Source: Theileria orientalis strain Shintoku
Lineage: Eukaryota; Apicomplexa; Aconoidasida; Piroplasmida; Theileriidae
NCBI RefSeq assembly: GCF_000740895.1
Contig: NC_025262.1
Span: 984,001-1,048,000 of the forward strand
Reading direction: 5' to 3'
Length of the DNA: 64,000 nt
Below are positions 33,501-43,082 of the stretch, piece by piece. Numbering within the stretch: the stretch's first letter is position 1; each line of letters begins with the position of its first letter. Below the pieces are notes generated by a model. That model was not told the origin of the DNA, ran no database searches, and worked only from the letters and a program-made list of their open reading frames with translations. The translations under genes were made by a program, and so were the position numbers.

Positions 33501-35464
33501 CGTGGTCAACATAAGGTCGGTGCGCAGGTACAACTACATACTGAGGCAGTCGCTGCTGAAGCTGATGGGAACGCTGATAGTGTCGAAGGGGCAGTCAGGC
33601 GCGGCGGCGCTGTCGCCGATAGGAGGAGTGGCGGGAGTCCACGGAGTATCGCCGATATCAGGAGTGCCCGGAGTGTCCCCGATGTCAGGGGTGCCCGGGG
33701 TCCCAGGGGTTCCAGGGCTTCCAGGGGTCTCGCCGGTATCGGGCGTGTCCGGAGTGCCGGGAGCCGGCGGCGGCGCACCTCTGACGAACGCGCCCAGCTG
33801 CGCCGACATGTTCGAGAACAACCTGGTGAACATAGTGGACTGGGTGCCGGTCTTCCACCTCTACCAGATCATCAAGTACAGCCTCGTGCCCTGCGTCTAC
33901 AGCCTGAAGAAGCTCGACGTTATCATCAACAAGCTGCAGGTGCGCATCAACCAGGAGTGGAAGGCGCTGAACCTCTTCAAGACCTCGAACGCGGCGGCGA
34001 GCCCCGAGGCGAAGGAGGACGGAGCGACGGAGAACAAGGTGATACACCTCTACTACCTGAAGGTCTACGCGTGCATGGACTGCGGCGTCGAGATCCTGAA
34101 CATGTGCACGAAGCTGATCAACACGAAGAACTTCAAGAGCGCGCACGCGGCCGAGTCAGCAGACATGAAGGAGGACATGATCAAGGACGAGATGATGCGG
34201 GGGGACTCGATCGACGGAGAGCTGGACAACCACAAGGGGTGCGAAAGCGGCGCCTTCCTGAACAACGAGCAGCTGGTGCACTCGATCCTCTCCTGCCTCT
34301 GCTCAGCACTCTCGTGGCCGCACTTCAGGACGATCAACGAGTCGCTGCGGATCATGAGGATATACGCGCGGATGACGCCGACGATGAACCTGCAGCTGCA
34401 CATCAAGTTCATCTACGAGCTGATACTGTACCTGAGCAAGCACGTCATAATACCGAAGTAAGGGCGGTTTACATTTAGATAGTTACTCTGAGTAGTGTAG
34501 TTAGTTTTGATATTATTGGTAGTGGTACGGTTATACCAACACTGCATACCGTAGCCATAGTATAGAATAGCTACAGTGACATAGTATAGGATAGATAGTG
34601 ACATAGTATGGGATAGATAGTAACATAGTACAGAATAGCTACAGTAACATAGTATGGGATAGATACAGTGACATAGTATAGCATAGCTATACCAACATAG
34701 TTAAAATGCCATGGTTAAAACAGCAACTAATGGAAATTCAGAACCTTCAACCCGGTGGAAATAAGCAGCAACATGCTGAACATCCCGAGCAAGAACGAGC
34801 ACAACAAAAACTACTCGAAGGAGTACGTTAACACGATATGTACGCTGTACGAGGCGCTGGTTAAGTGCTTCCCGCAAATAGGAAGCGTCGTGGAAAACGA
34901 CGAGGTGGACATCCAGAAGCTGCTGAAGTACCAGCAGGTGGTGGAAACACTTAAGCTGCTCACGCCGTACCTGCAGGAGCAGGACTGCATACTGTTCATC
35001 AAGTACGTGCTGCAGCAAAACTCGCTGAAGTCAAGGTCGCTGCTCAAGGACTCGATTCAGGACAAACTAAAGGTGAGTGAAGCAGAAAGGAAGTAGAGAA
35101 GCTATGGTAGATAGATATGGAAGAATGTGTGTGGAAAGGCGCGCGTGTGTGGAAAGAAGTACAGATGTGCATAGCACACACACGAGAGTACAAATTAGTT
35201 ATTTAAAGAGCAGAAAATAAGTAACTGCAATAATAAACACTCAGGTGAAAAATTATAGTAAATACTTGACGCAATTTAACAAGAGTAGCCTGGAATCAAA
35301 ATCGTCAACAGGTAAGAGCATATAAATAGATGGGAGGCATAGTCGGAGACTAACGAGGAAAACCCAATAAAAAACAAACTAATAAATGTTCAGAAATTGA
35401 AATACACGAAGGGGAGGGAGAGTCGATACTGGGAGAAGATATACTGTACCTTCTGCTGGAGTAG
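30535..35464 (+). CDS. Exportin-like karyopherin (HEAT repeats), 4 exons, 1,463 aa
   Basis: Exons are 30535..34457, 34742..35072, 35245..35311 and 35394..35464, all in phase. The protein is an almost continuous array of helical repeats without signal peptide. KASQYIATIAVREWPSEWNE at about residue 145-165 is the Xpo1/importin-beta-type signature in which a helix ends in the W-P-x-x-W motif. Size and layout suit exportin-5/Msn5-type carriers, which move RNA or protein cargo through nuclear pores with Ran-GTP; the cargo cannot be inferred. Two features are unusual: a Gly-Val-Pro-rich collagen-like insertion at about residues 1022-1085, and an acidic C-terminus (IHEGEGESILGEDI). Base composition rises strongly from 5' to 3'. 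The next gene starts 77 bp downstream. Confidence 0.78.
33602..33790 (+). repeat. Collagen-like GVPGVS coding repeats
   Basis: Degenerate 9- to 18-bp units encode runs such as GVPGVSPMSGVPGVPGVPG inside the exportin-like protein. Confidence 0.9.
34540..34700 (+). repeat. Intronic tandem repeat, about 25-30 bp units
   Basis: The first intron of the exportin-like gene (34458-34741) contains at least five copies of GACATAGTATRGGATAG-like sequence alternating with AGAATAGCTACAGTAACATAG. Copies differ by a few bases. Confidence 0.88.
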
Positions 35465-35541
35465 TACCGCCCCATAAGCATCTAGGATTCTATAATTTTC
35501 TCACACCTTTTACATGTATATAAAACTGAGAAGACTGTAAG

Positions 35542-37104
35542 ATGACGCAGTCAGTGTGTAATTACTGTGGCTCAACACAGATAGAAATATACCAGCACCT
35601 GGGCGAGCTCCTCTGCCAAGATTGCGGAGCAGTCCTCCAGGAGAACGCAGTCCTCGAGGGGATCCAGTACTCGGAAACGCAGACTGGCAGCACAGCGCTC
35701 GGCCAGTTCATTCCGACTGCCGGCTCGCGGAGACTGACGCTGGCGTACGGCTCCTGGCAGAGCAGGGAGCAGGTGATAAACAGAGGCTACCACAACATTC
35801 AGAGAATCGCAGACTACCTGCGCCTGTCGGAGCAGCATGTGGAGGCGGCGAAGAGAATATACCTGCTGGCCGTCCAGAGGAACTTCACGATGGGCAGGAA
35901 CAACCTGCACGTGGCCTCGTGCTGTCTGTACACGATCTGCAGGCGCGAGAAGACGCCACACCTGCTGATCGACTTCTCGGACATCCTGCAGACGCCGGTG
36001 AAGACCATCGGCCAGATCTTCATGAAGCTCGTGCGAATGCTGCACATCTCGGTGCCGAACGTGGACCCGTCGATATTCTTCGAAAGGTTCGCCACGCAGC
36101 TGCACCTGAAGGACAACATTCAGAAGATCATCGTGACGGGCAACCGCATAATTCAGGCGATGAACAGGGACTGGATATGCACGGGTAGGAGGCCGACTGG
36201 GCTTTGCGGAGCTGCGCTGGTGGTGGCCGCGAGGTTCCACGGAATTCACCTCTCGGCGGAGGCGGTCTCCTCGGTTGTGAGGATATCGCACCCGACGATC
36301 CTGAAGAGGCTCTCCGAGTTCAAGGAGACGAGCACTGCCCACCTCAAGGTCTCGGAGTTCGACAAGGTCGACCTGGAGTCGCTGCCGAAGCTCAACCTGC
36401 CCCCCTGCCTGCTCTCGAAGCTGGCTGCCAAGAAGAAAGCGCTCCAGGCTCTCAAGAAGGGCGACGCGGGCGCCGACTCCGACTCCACCTGCTCCGACTT
36501 CGACCGCCTGAGTTGCCTGAACTCGGGCGCTAACTCGCCCATTGACACCATTAACCTCAACGTTGCGAACGACATTCTGTGCTCAGATGAGCCGACCCCG
36601 ACGCAAATCGACTCGATTGCGCGCTCGATAATCGAGTCGCTGACCAACTACTCGGACTCGCCCAACGGGGACACTGTGACCCCGGAAAGGACAACTCAGA
36701 ACACCTTCGACAAGTCGGACGCGACCGACAAGACGCTGTCGAGCGAGTATGCCGGCAACGAGGAGGAGCTCTGCGAGCTCAGCAGCGACGACGAGGACGA
36801 CGTGGCCGTCTTCAGCGAGATGATTCTGCCCGAGTCGGAGAAGCGCGCGAAGACGCTCCTGTGGGACGAGGTAACCAAGGACATAATGCCCCAGGTCTGG
36901 CGCAGGCAGATGGAGCGTAAGAGGCGCGAGCAGCTGGGCCAGGTGCTGAAGAAGCGCAAGTACTGCAGGAGGGTCTACTCGGACTACCCGGAGGCCCAGG
37001 ACGCCGTCGAGTCCGCGCGGATGGCTCTGCAGAGGCACGCCAAGGGCTTCATAAGCCACATCAACAACGACGTGTTCAACTCTCTGCTGTCCCAGGGGTC
37101 TTAG
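35542..37104 (+). CDS. BRF1: TFIIIB subunit BRF1 (TFIIB-related factor), 520 aa
   Basis: A single exon from an ATG at 35542. BRF1 joins TBP and BDP1 in TFIIIB to place RNA polymerase III on tRNA and 5S genes. The N-terminal zinc ribbon is clear (CNYCGS...LLCQDCGAVL). Two cyclin folds follow at about residues 75-265, the first with AAKRIYLLAVQRNFTMGR, the second with RRPTGLCGAALVVAARFHG. A Ser/Asp-rich linker follows. The BRF homology segment (SEKRAKTLLWDEVTKDIMPQ, then a basic helix) binds TBP. The length is within the family range. It follows the exportin-like gene closely on the same strand. Confidence 0.95.
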   Translation: MTQSVCNYCGSTQIEIYQHLGELLCQDCGAVLQENAVLEGIQYSETQTGSTALGQFIPTAGSRRLTLAYGSWQSREQVINRGYHNIQRIADYLRLSEQHVEAAKRIYLLAVQRNFTMGRNNLHVASCCLYTICRREKTPHLLIDFSDILQTPVKTIGQIFMKLVRMLHISVPNVDPSIFFERFATQLHLKDNIQKIIVTGNRIIQAMNRDWICTGRRPTGLCGAALVVAARFHGIHLSAEAVSSVVRISHPTILKRLSEFKETSTAHLKVSEFDKVDLESLPKLNLPPCLLSKLAAKKKALQALKKGDAGADSDSTCSDFDRLSCLNSGANSPIDTINLNVANDILCSDEPTPTQIDSIARSIIESLTNYSDSPNGDTVTPERTTQNTFDKSDATDKTLSSEYAGNEEELCELSSDDEDDVAVFSEMILPESEKRAKTLLWDEVTKDIMPQVWRRQMERKRREQLGQVLKKRKYCRRVYSDYPEAQDAVESARMALQRHAKGFISHINNDVFNSLLSQGS

Positions 37105-37823
37105 GAACCTTCTTGGCATTGTTGCCATAGCGGTCTCTGTTACTTCCGTTGCAAATTTATTTTGACCCCCCAAATGCTCTTACCAAGACCTTTAATCATC
37201 TACATTGATTATTCTTTATCAGCTGTAACATATGGATGACGCTTAACATCATTAGATGTTCTAATGGTCCCTTTTTATTGACATTGGTTTTTTGGCCAAT
37301 TGAGATTTAACCTGTACACTAATATATTACACATTTTGCATTCCTGTATATATTAGTCTTATTCCGTATGTTCCACATATCTCACATTATTCATTAACGT
37401 TAGTATTACTAATTGCGCACATGTATATTAACTACGTATATATATATACAATGAGTAAAGTACAAGTATGTATATATGAGTAAAGTAGGTATACATACAA
37501 TGAGCATAGTACAGGTATGTATATATATGAGTTAAACTAACACTGAAAAATACGACACAAACATAAGCACACTAGTACAACACAATCAACAATCAATACA
37601 ATACAAACGTGAGCACGAGCACAATAAAAAAAGCAGATGCGAATGTCAAGATGGCGTAACCGTGTATTCATAACTTTTTATTAAAATTAGTCATTAAAAT
37701 GCCCTTTCGCTCGTGCCCTCTAAATCATGAAAAGCCTGTGATACACTCGACCTGTCCACGGGGGTTAAAAATAAATCACGGATGAATGATGATCTTGGAG
37801 ACTGCTAACAGCCTGGGGGCAGC
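37105..37823. other. Convergent spacer with AT microsatellite-like repeats
   Basis: About 720 bp between the BRF1 and P5A ATPase stop codons. From 37430 to 37540 there are several imperfect copies of ATGTATATATATGAGTAAAG / CAATGAGTAAAGTACA. No gene is seen. Confidence 0.7.
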
Positions 37824-40800
37824 CTACTCTGTGAGCACGTAGTTGATCACTCGCGACGCCGCGTAGGTCAGCACGAGGTCTAGGGCCACTATGGCCACCA
37901 CCTGCAGCTTCAAAAGGTAGTTTGTGATGGGCACCAGGGAGAAGAAGGAGTTCAAGGGCCTCACGACGTCGGACAGGAACATCAGCAGCAGCGAGAACGA
38001 AAACAGGATCGGCTTGTAGAGGTACTTGTTGCTGCTGAGCGGCTCCATGTACGGGTAGTCGATGTAGTTGCTGACGAAGCTGCTCAGGTTAATGCCGAAC
38101 CAGACGTAGTAGATGAGCGTGTTGACTATGTTCGGCTCGAAGGGCGCGTCGAGGTAGCCCACGTAGTCGCTGCTCCGGTACTTCTTGCCCAGGTTCCAGG
38201 CGTAGAGCAGGAAGAAGGCGTGGATCAGAATCTGCGCCACCAGACTCAGGAAGTTGCTGGGGCTGAAGATCGACCTCGCCGGCTTCTTCTCGCTCGGCAT
38301 GTCGCTGGGCTTGCTCTTGCTCAGCGCGAGCACCAGGTACGTGTACATGAGGCTGTAGAGCGTCGTCTGTGCGTCGCTGAAGTTAACTCCGTCCAGGGCC
38401 AATATTGACATGCCTGAATTAGTTATTAGCGATGTCTGCTATAAAAATAGCCAGTGTGTAATAGTCGGTAGTAACTAACTAGTTTGTAGTTGTTGGTTGT
38501 TGCTAGATAGCTAACTAGTTTGTAGTTGTTCGCTATAACAATAATTAGCTAAATAGAGAGTGTATAGGTGGCAAACTTACCCAGCGCAGTTATCAGTGAG
38601 TTGATGCCCATCAGCTTGTAGAGCACGAACACGTTCGAGAGCGCGCAGCGGCCCGACTTCACCAGGTTGAACACGCAGTTGACGTCGCTGCCGTGGTACG
38701 TGAACGGACTCGCGATGCTCGCCTCGCCCAGCTTTATCGACGGGAGCTCGTCGGCCAGGCTCTGGCGCAGCCTCTCCCGCGGGTCAACCCTGCCAGCCTG
38801 CCCGCCGGGCGCGCGCGGCTCCGAGGGCTTCTTTATCGCGTTTAGCAGCGAAATGCCGATGTGCGCCTGCTTCAGCGCCGCGATGTCGTTGGTGCCGTCG
38901 CCGCACATCGCCACGACCTTGTTGTCGAGCTTGAAGCACTTGATGATGAACTCCTTTTGCTGCGGCGACATGCGCGCGAAGACTGTGCAGTTGCTTATGA
39001 CCAGCAGCGTGTGCTGCATCGTCCAGCCCGTCAGCACCCTCGCTGAGGGCGACGCCGTCGGCGTGCTGGCGCTCGGACTCGCGTGCCCCCTCTGCTGGCC
39101 CTGCGCCTGCGCGTTCGGGTCACTCGTGTTCAGCATCAGGTGCTCCAGCGTCGTCCCCGTGATGCAGAGCTTGTGGTTCGGCAGCAGCCTGTACATGTTC
39201 TGGACGATCTGGTCGTTGGTCGCGTCCGGGAAGAAGTCCTCTCCGTTCCTCCGCTTCCACGTGAAGCTGCCCTTGTAGTAGCTCAGGATGCCGAAGTTGT
39301 CCGAGCCGAAGTACTCCTCCTTAGGCTCCGCGGGCGTCGCGTAGAAGGTGTAGTAGTGCGTGGGGAACATGATTTTCAGCAGCGTCAGGTACGCTCCTGT
39401 GAGCAGCCTCTTCGTGTACTGGATCGGGCACCCTCGCCTGCCCGCCCTTCCTGGCCTCGGACTTGCTCCTCTGCCCATCAGTGAGCTGAAGTCCGGGTTT
39501 GACTGCGAGAGTGGGCACTTGCCCTTCCTCTTGTCCACGTTCAGGTTCGCAGGGCACGTTTCTACGAACCTCTTGTAGCTGTTCCGGTTGTAGAGCTCTC
39601 TGAAGGTGCTCCAGTTTTCAGGGGTCATCCCCTTCAGCGAGCTGATGCCCTTAACGCTGCCGCTTCCCACTCCTGCTGGGCTGTTCGTGTAACTGTTGAC
39701 CAGCGACTGCGTCAGCGGGCACCTCTGTATGTGCATCTTCACCTCCTTCTTCTGATTTGACAGGAAGGGGCAGTTCTGTTCCTTCTCCGAGTATACTGGG
39801 CACTTTTTGAATGTTTCCGCCGACATGCTGCTCAGCGGGCACTCGTCCACCATTCCGTAGTTATAGTTTTTCAGGTAGTCCTTCATCGTCACTGAGCTCC
39901 CTCCGTTTCCTCCGAAGAGCCTTCTCAGCCAACTCCTTTTTACGGTCGGCGTTTGCACTTTAAGCTTATACATTCCGTTCTGGTCCTTGTGCTCCCAGCT
40001 GTTCAGGTTAATTTCCTGCGTCACGTGGCACGCCGTCAATATGTTATCGCCTGTGATCATGATCTGCTTATGCCCCTTAAGCCTTCTCATGCACACTCTG
40101 CTCGAGTTTTTGATTGGCGCCTCCAGCGCCAGGAACCCGCAGAACTCCAGGTCCTTTTCCACGATGCTTCTGTCGATCGTCACCAGCGCAGTGGCCGGTA
40201 TGTCGTAGAGCTTCTTGTATGCCAGGCAGAGCACTCGCAGTCCCTTGAGCGTCAGCTCGTGGCACACGCTGTCGAAGTACACTGGCACCACTCTCAGCAG
40301 CGTCTTAATCTTCTCAGGCGAGCCCTTCACCAGCAGCACCGTTTCGTCCTTCATGAAGTCCCGGGGTCCGCCTTCTCCTCTCCTTCCGCTCGTCACTACC
40401 TGCGATAGCACTGACATTCTTCCCAGCTCCGAGGTGAACCTCCACCTCTTCAGTATCTTCAGCGACACTCTGTTTTTCTGCGACTCCGAAGGGGTCGACT
40501 CATTTACCTGCTGTACCACTCCCACTCCGTTCTGCCCCTCCACAGACGCAGCCCCTCCGTACAAATTCTCCTCCTCCTTCTCCAGGTCAAACTTCAGGTA
40601 CACCAGGTTATTGTTTTTGACGTCGATTTGATTCTCGAAGTACTTAAATGGTATTTTTTCCATCGGGTCTCCCGTCACGAACTCGTTGACGTACGTCAGG
40701 GAGTGGCATCCTGCCACCACCAGCCTGCTGTACCAGTACAGCAGGTCCATCTCCGGCTTTTCCGTGTGTTTTCCCGGCGTCGTCGACTGCGCCTCCTCCT

Positions 40801-42685
40801 CCTCTCCTGGCGCACCCGGTTTACTGCCGCCTTTCTGTGCGTGCAGGTAGTTGTGGAAGCTGTTCGTGTAGTACAGTCCGTTCAGGTACATTTGGTCCTG
40901 CGTCAGCGTCCCCGTCTTGTCGAACGCCACCACGTCTATCGTCGCTGCCAGCGGCAGCCTGTTCGGCTCCGTGCAGTAGATTCCTTTTCTTCTCAGCTGT
41001 ATCAGCCCTATCGTCACTGCCATCGAGAGCGTGATTGGGAACTCCGGCGGTATCACTGAGACCAGGATCCTCGAGCTCACCAGCAGCAGCTTCTTGATGC
41101 TCTTGTAGTTGCTCTTCTTCACCACTGTTGCCACTGAGGCCACTGCGAACACCAGCAGGAGCAGCAAAAACATGTATCCCTGCTTATTGTTGTTCGTCAC
41201 CTTGTTCGGGTCGCTGTTAAGTATCGAGTGCACCAGCCTTCCCTGGTAACTCTCAAAGCCCGTTCTTATCACCAGACACACGCACCCTTCTGATGACATT
41301 TTTTCCATCGCCCTGCTCGACGCCACTGTCTTTAACGTCGACGTCGACGCGTTCGGGTTCCTCGTCACCATGATGTGCGTTCCTGAGAATATTGTCGAGT
41401 TCCTTTGGTTTTTCGAGTGCTCCTCTGCGCTCGTTTTAAACTGCGGTATCGACTCGCCCGTCAGTATCGACTCGTCCACGATCACTTCTCCCTCCAGTAT
41501 CAGGCAGTCGCACGGGCATATGAGCATGTTTTCTCTTCTATTTTCCGGGTCAAGGCCTACTTTCGGCTTTGCCGCCCTCTCGCCGCCCATGACACTTTTA
41601 CTCTTCAGACTCCCAGGCGACACTCCCTGCCTGTTCATGACACTACTGCCACTCTGATTCGCCACTGCGTTTGTCGAGAGCAGTATTATGTCTCCTGGGT
41701 ACAGCTGACTCGTCAGTATCTGCTGCCACTTGTGGTCTCGGTACACGTGTATGTAGTATGGTGGCAGACTCATTGAATTGATGCGATTATACTCTAAGAT
41801 CCTCTTGTAGACCATCTGCACTTCTATGATGACCATCGATAGTATCGATATCAGCGAGTAGTACAGGTAGTCGTCGAATATCCACAGCAGCGTCGAGGTT
41901 ACTTGGAACACGAAGAACGGCGCCAGGAAGGCCTCCATGAGCATCTTCCAGAAGTTACACCTCGGGATCTCGTAGTCGTTCGGCCCGTACAGGTCTGCGC
42001 ACACGTTCAGGTTTGACTCCAGTCCCGCCTTACTTTCCACTCCCTCTGACACGCTCACGAGGCCCTGCCAGTTCCTCACCTTCGCCACATCGATGTCGTC
42101 GATGTGTTCTACTGGCTCAAATCTGTTATTCGATGCGTTGTAGACGAACTTTTTGTAGTCGTGCAGGTAGTAGATGAAACCTGTTCTGTACAGCGGCAGC
42201 AGCAGGCTGTTCCTTCTGCTCACGTTTTCCAGGCTGTTTGAGTCGTTCAAAAGCTCGTTAACGAACACGTGCGTTGCGTAATTCGTGATGAACTCTCCGA
42301 ACTTCGCCGTTCCTTCCTTGAAGTAGCAGCGGTGGTAGAAGAACCTCAGCTTAAATGCTGTGAGCCAAACACATGACAGCAGCAGCACTGTGTAGAGCAG
42401 GGTGAACAGAGACAGGAATATCACCAGCATTTCCGTCGAAGACGGCCTCAGGTTTTTCAGGAACTGCCGGAAGTGAATGTCTCGGAGTGATGAAAGCTCG
42501 TGCTTGCCCGGTTCCACTTCCGTCAGCGTTATTGACTGCAGCCATGAGAACTTCAGCTTAATGAAGAATTCTGGCCGGACTATTGAGGCCAAAAGTCCCA
42601 CCAGCAACAAGGGGGACAATTTTATATACAGGGCTGAACTGCTACGGAACTTATAGGCGGTTCTTTGAAGCTTAATTTCAGCCAT
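37824..42685 (-). CDS. SPF1: P5A-type P-type ATPase (Spf1/ATP13A1-like), 2 exons, 1,564 aa
   Basis: Exons 42685..38581 and 38413..37824 join in phase (G+GC) over a 167-nt intron. P5A ATPases are ER proteins; in yeast and human they remove mistargeted or misinserted transmembrane helices. All P-type motifs are present: LTGES in the actuator domain, DKTGTLT for phosphorylation, MITGDN and GDGTNDIAALKQAHIG. The P5A-specific stretch is also present (PPEFPITLSMAVT, GIYCTEPNRLP), with F where most members have L. The second exon carries the last membrane helices. The protein is much longer than usual (about 1,200 aa). The extra length includes an insertion at about residues 940-1090 with seven Cys-Pro dipeptides and Gly/Ser/Ala-rich linkers elsewhere. 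The N-terminus is hydrophobic, as expected for the P5A helices. Confidence 0.95.
38414..38580 (-). repeat. Intronic repeats in the P5A ATPase gene
   Basis: Plus-strand text shows two copies of AACTAGTTTGTAGTTGTT (near 38477 and 38513) plus related TAGTTATTAGC and CTATAACAATAA elements. The same short words occur in introns of the KRS, MFS, SNF and RRP12-like genes. Confidence 0.8.
39425..39841 (-). other. Cys-Pro repeat insertion in P5A ATPase
   Basis: On the minus strand seven TGC-CCN codon pairs (plus-strand positions 39836, 39797, 39767, 39716, 39551, 39512 and 39425) encode ECPLS, KCPVYS, NCPFLS, RCPLT, TCPAN, KCPLS and GCPIQ. They fall in residues ~949-1086, between the phosphorylation region and the hinge. 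Confidence 0.95.
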
Positions 42686-43082
42686 ATCTTTAATTGGTGT
42701 TGTGTATTTCCTTTGTTTTATGTTACATATTAGGACGTAATTACACTTTCGATTATGGGCTGGTTATATTTGTCGTACATTGAATTGATGTTCGACTTTA
42801 TGGAGATCGAGTATGAGATCTCAAGCGCATAGAAAGGTGATTTAGAGCTATTATACATTTCAGGTTATATTTATATTATGAATCGGTTCGAAACTGTGGA
42901 TTTACCGATGGATGGGGTGGGCACACTAAACTAGAGTAAATTTGGCCAATAGTGAGTTTCCACGTAAACACATCTCAGCGATATGTCATAAATTAATTAT
43001 TTCCAGTTGATTTCCTTGGAATATTTAATTGAAACCTTGTTTGTTCTATAAAGTATGGGCTGTATTATATTCGCTTGTTAGT
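42686..43082. promoter_or_regulatory. AT-rich divergent spacer (P5A ATPase / MFS)
   Basis: About 400 bp between divergent start codons. A GGTTCGAAAC word at 42893 recalls a tRNA T-loop, but no flanking stem pairs, so no tRNA is called. Confidence 0.45.

Noticed and set aside
42885..42905. GGTTCGAAAC resembling a tRNA T-loop
   Set aside because: No pairing T-stem, acceptor stem or anticodon arm can be drawn around it.
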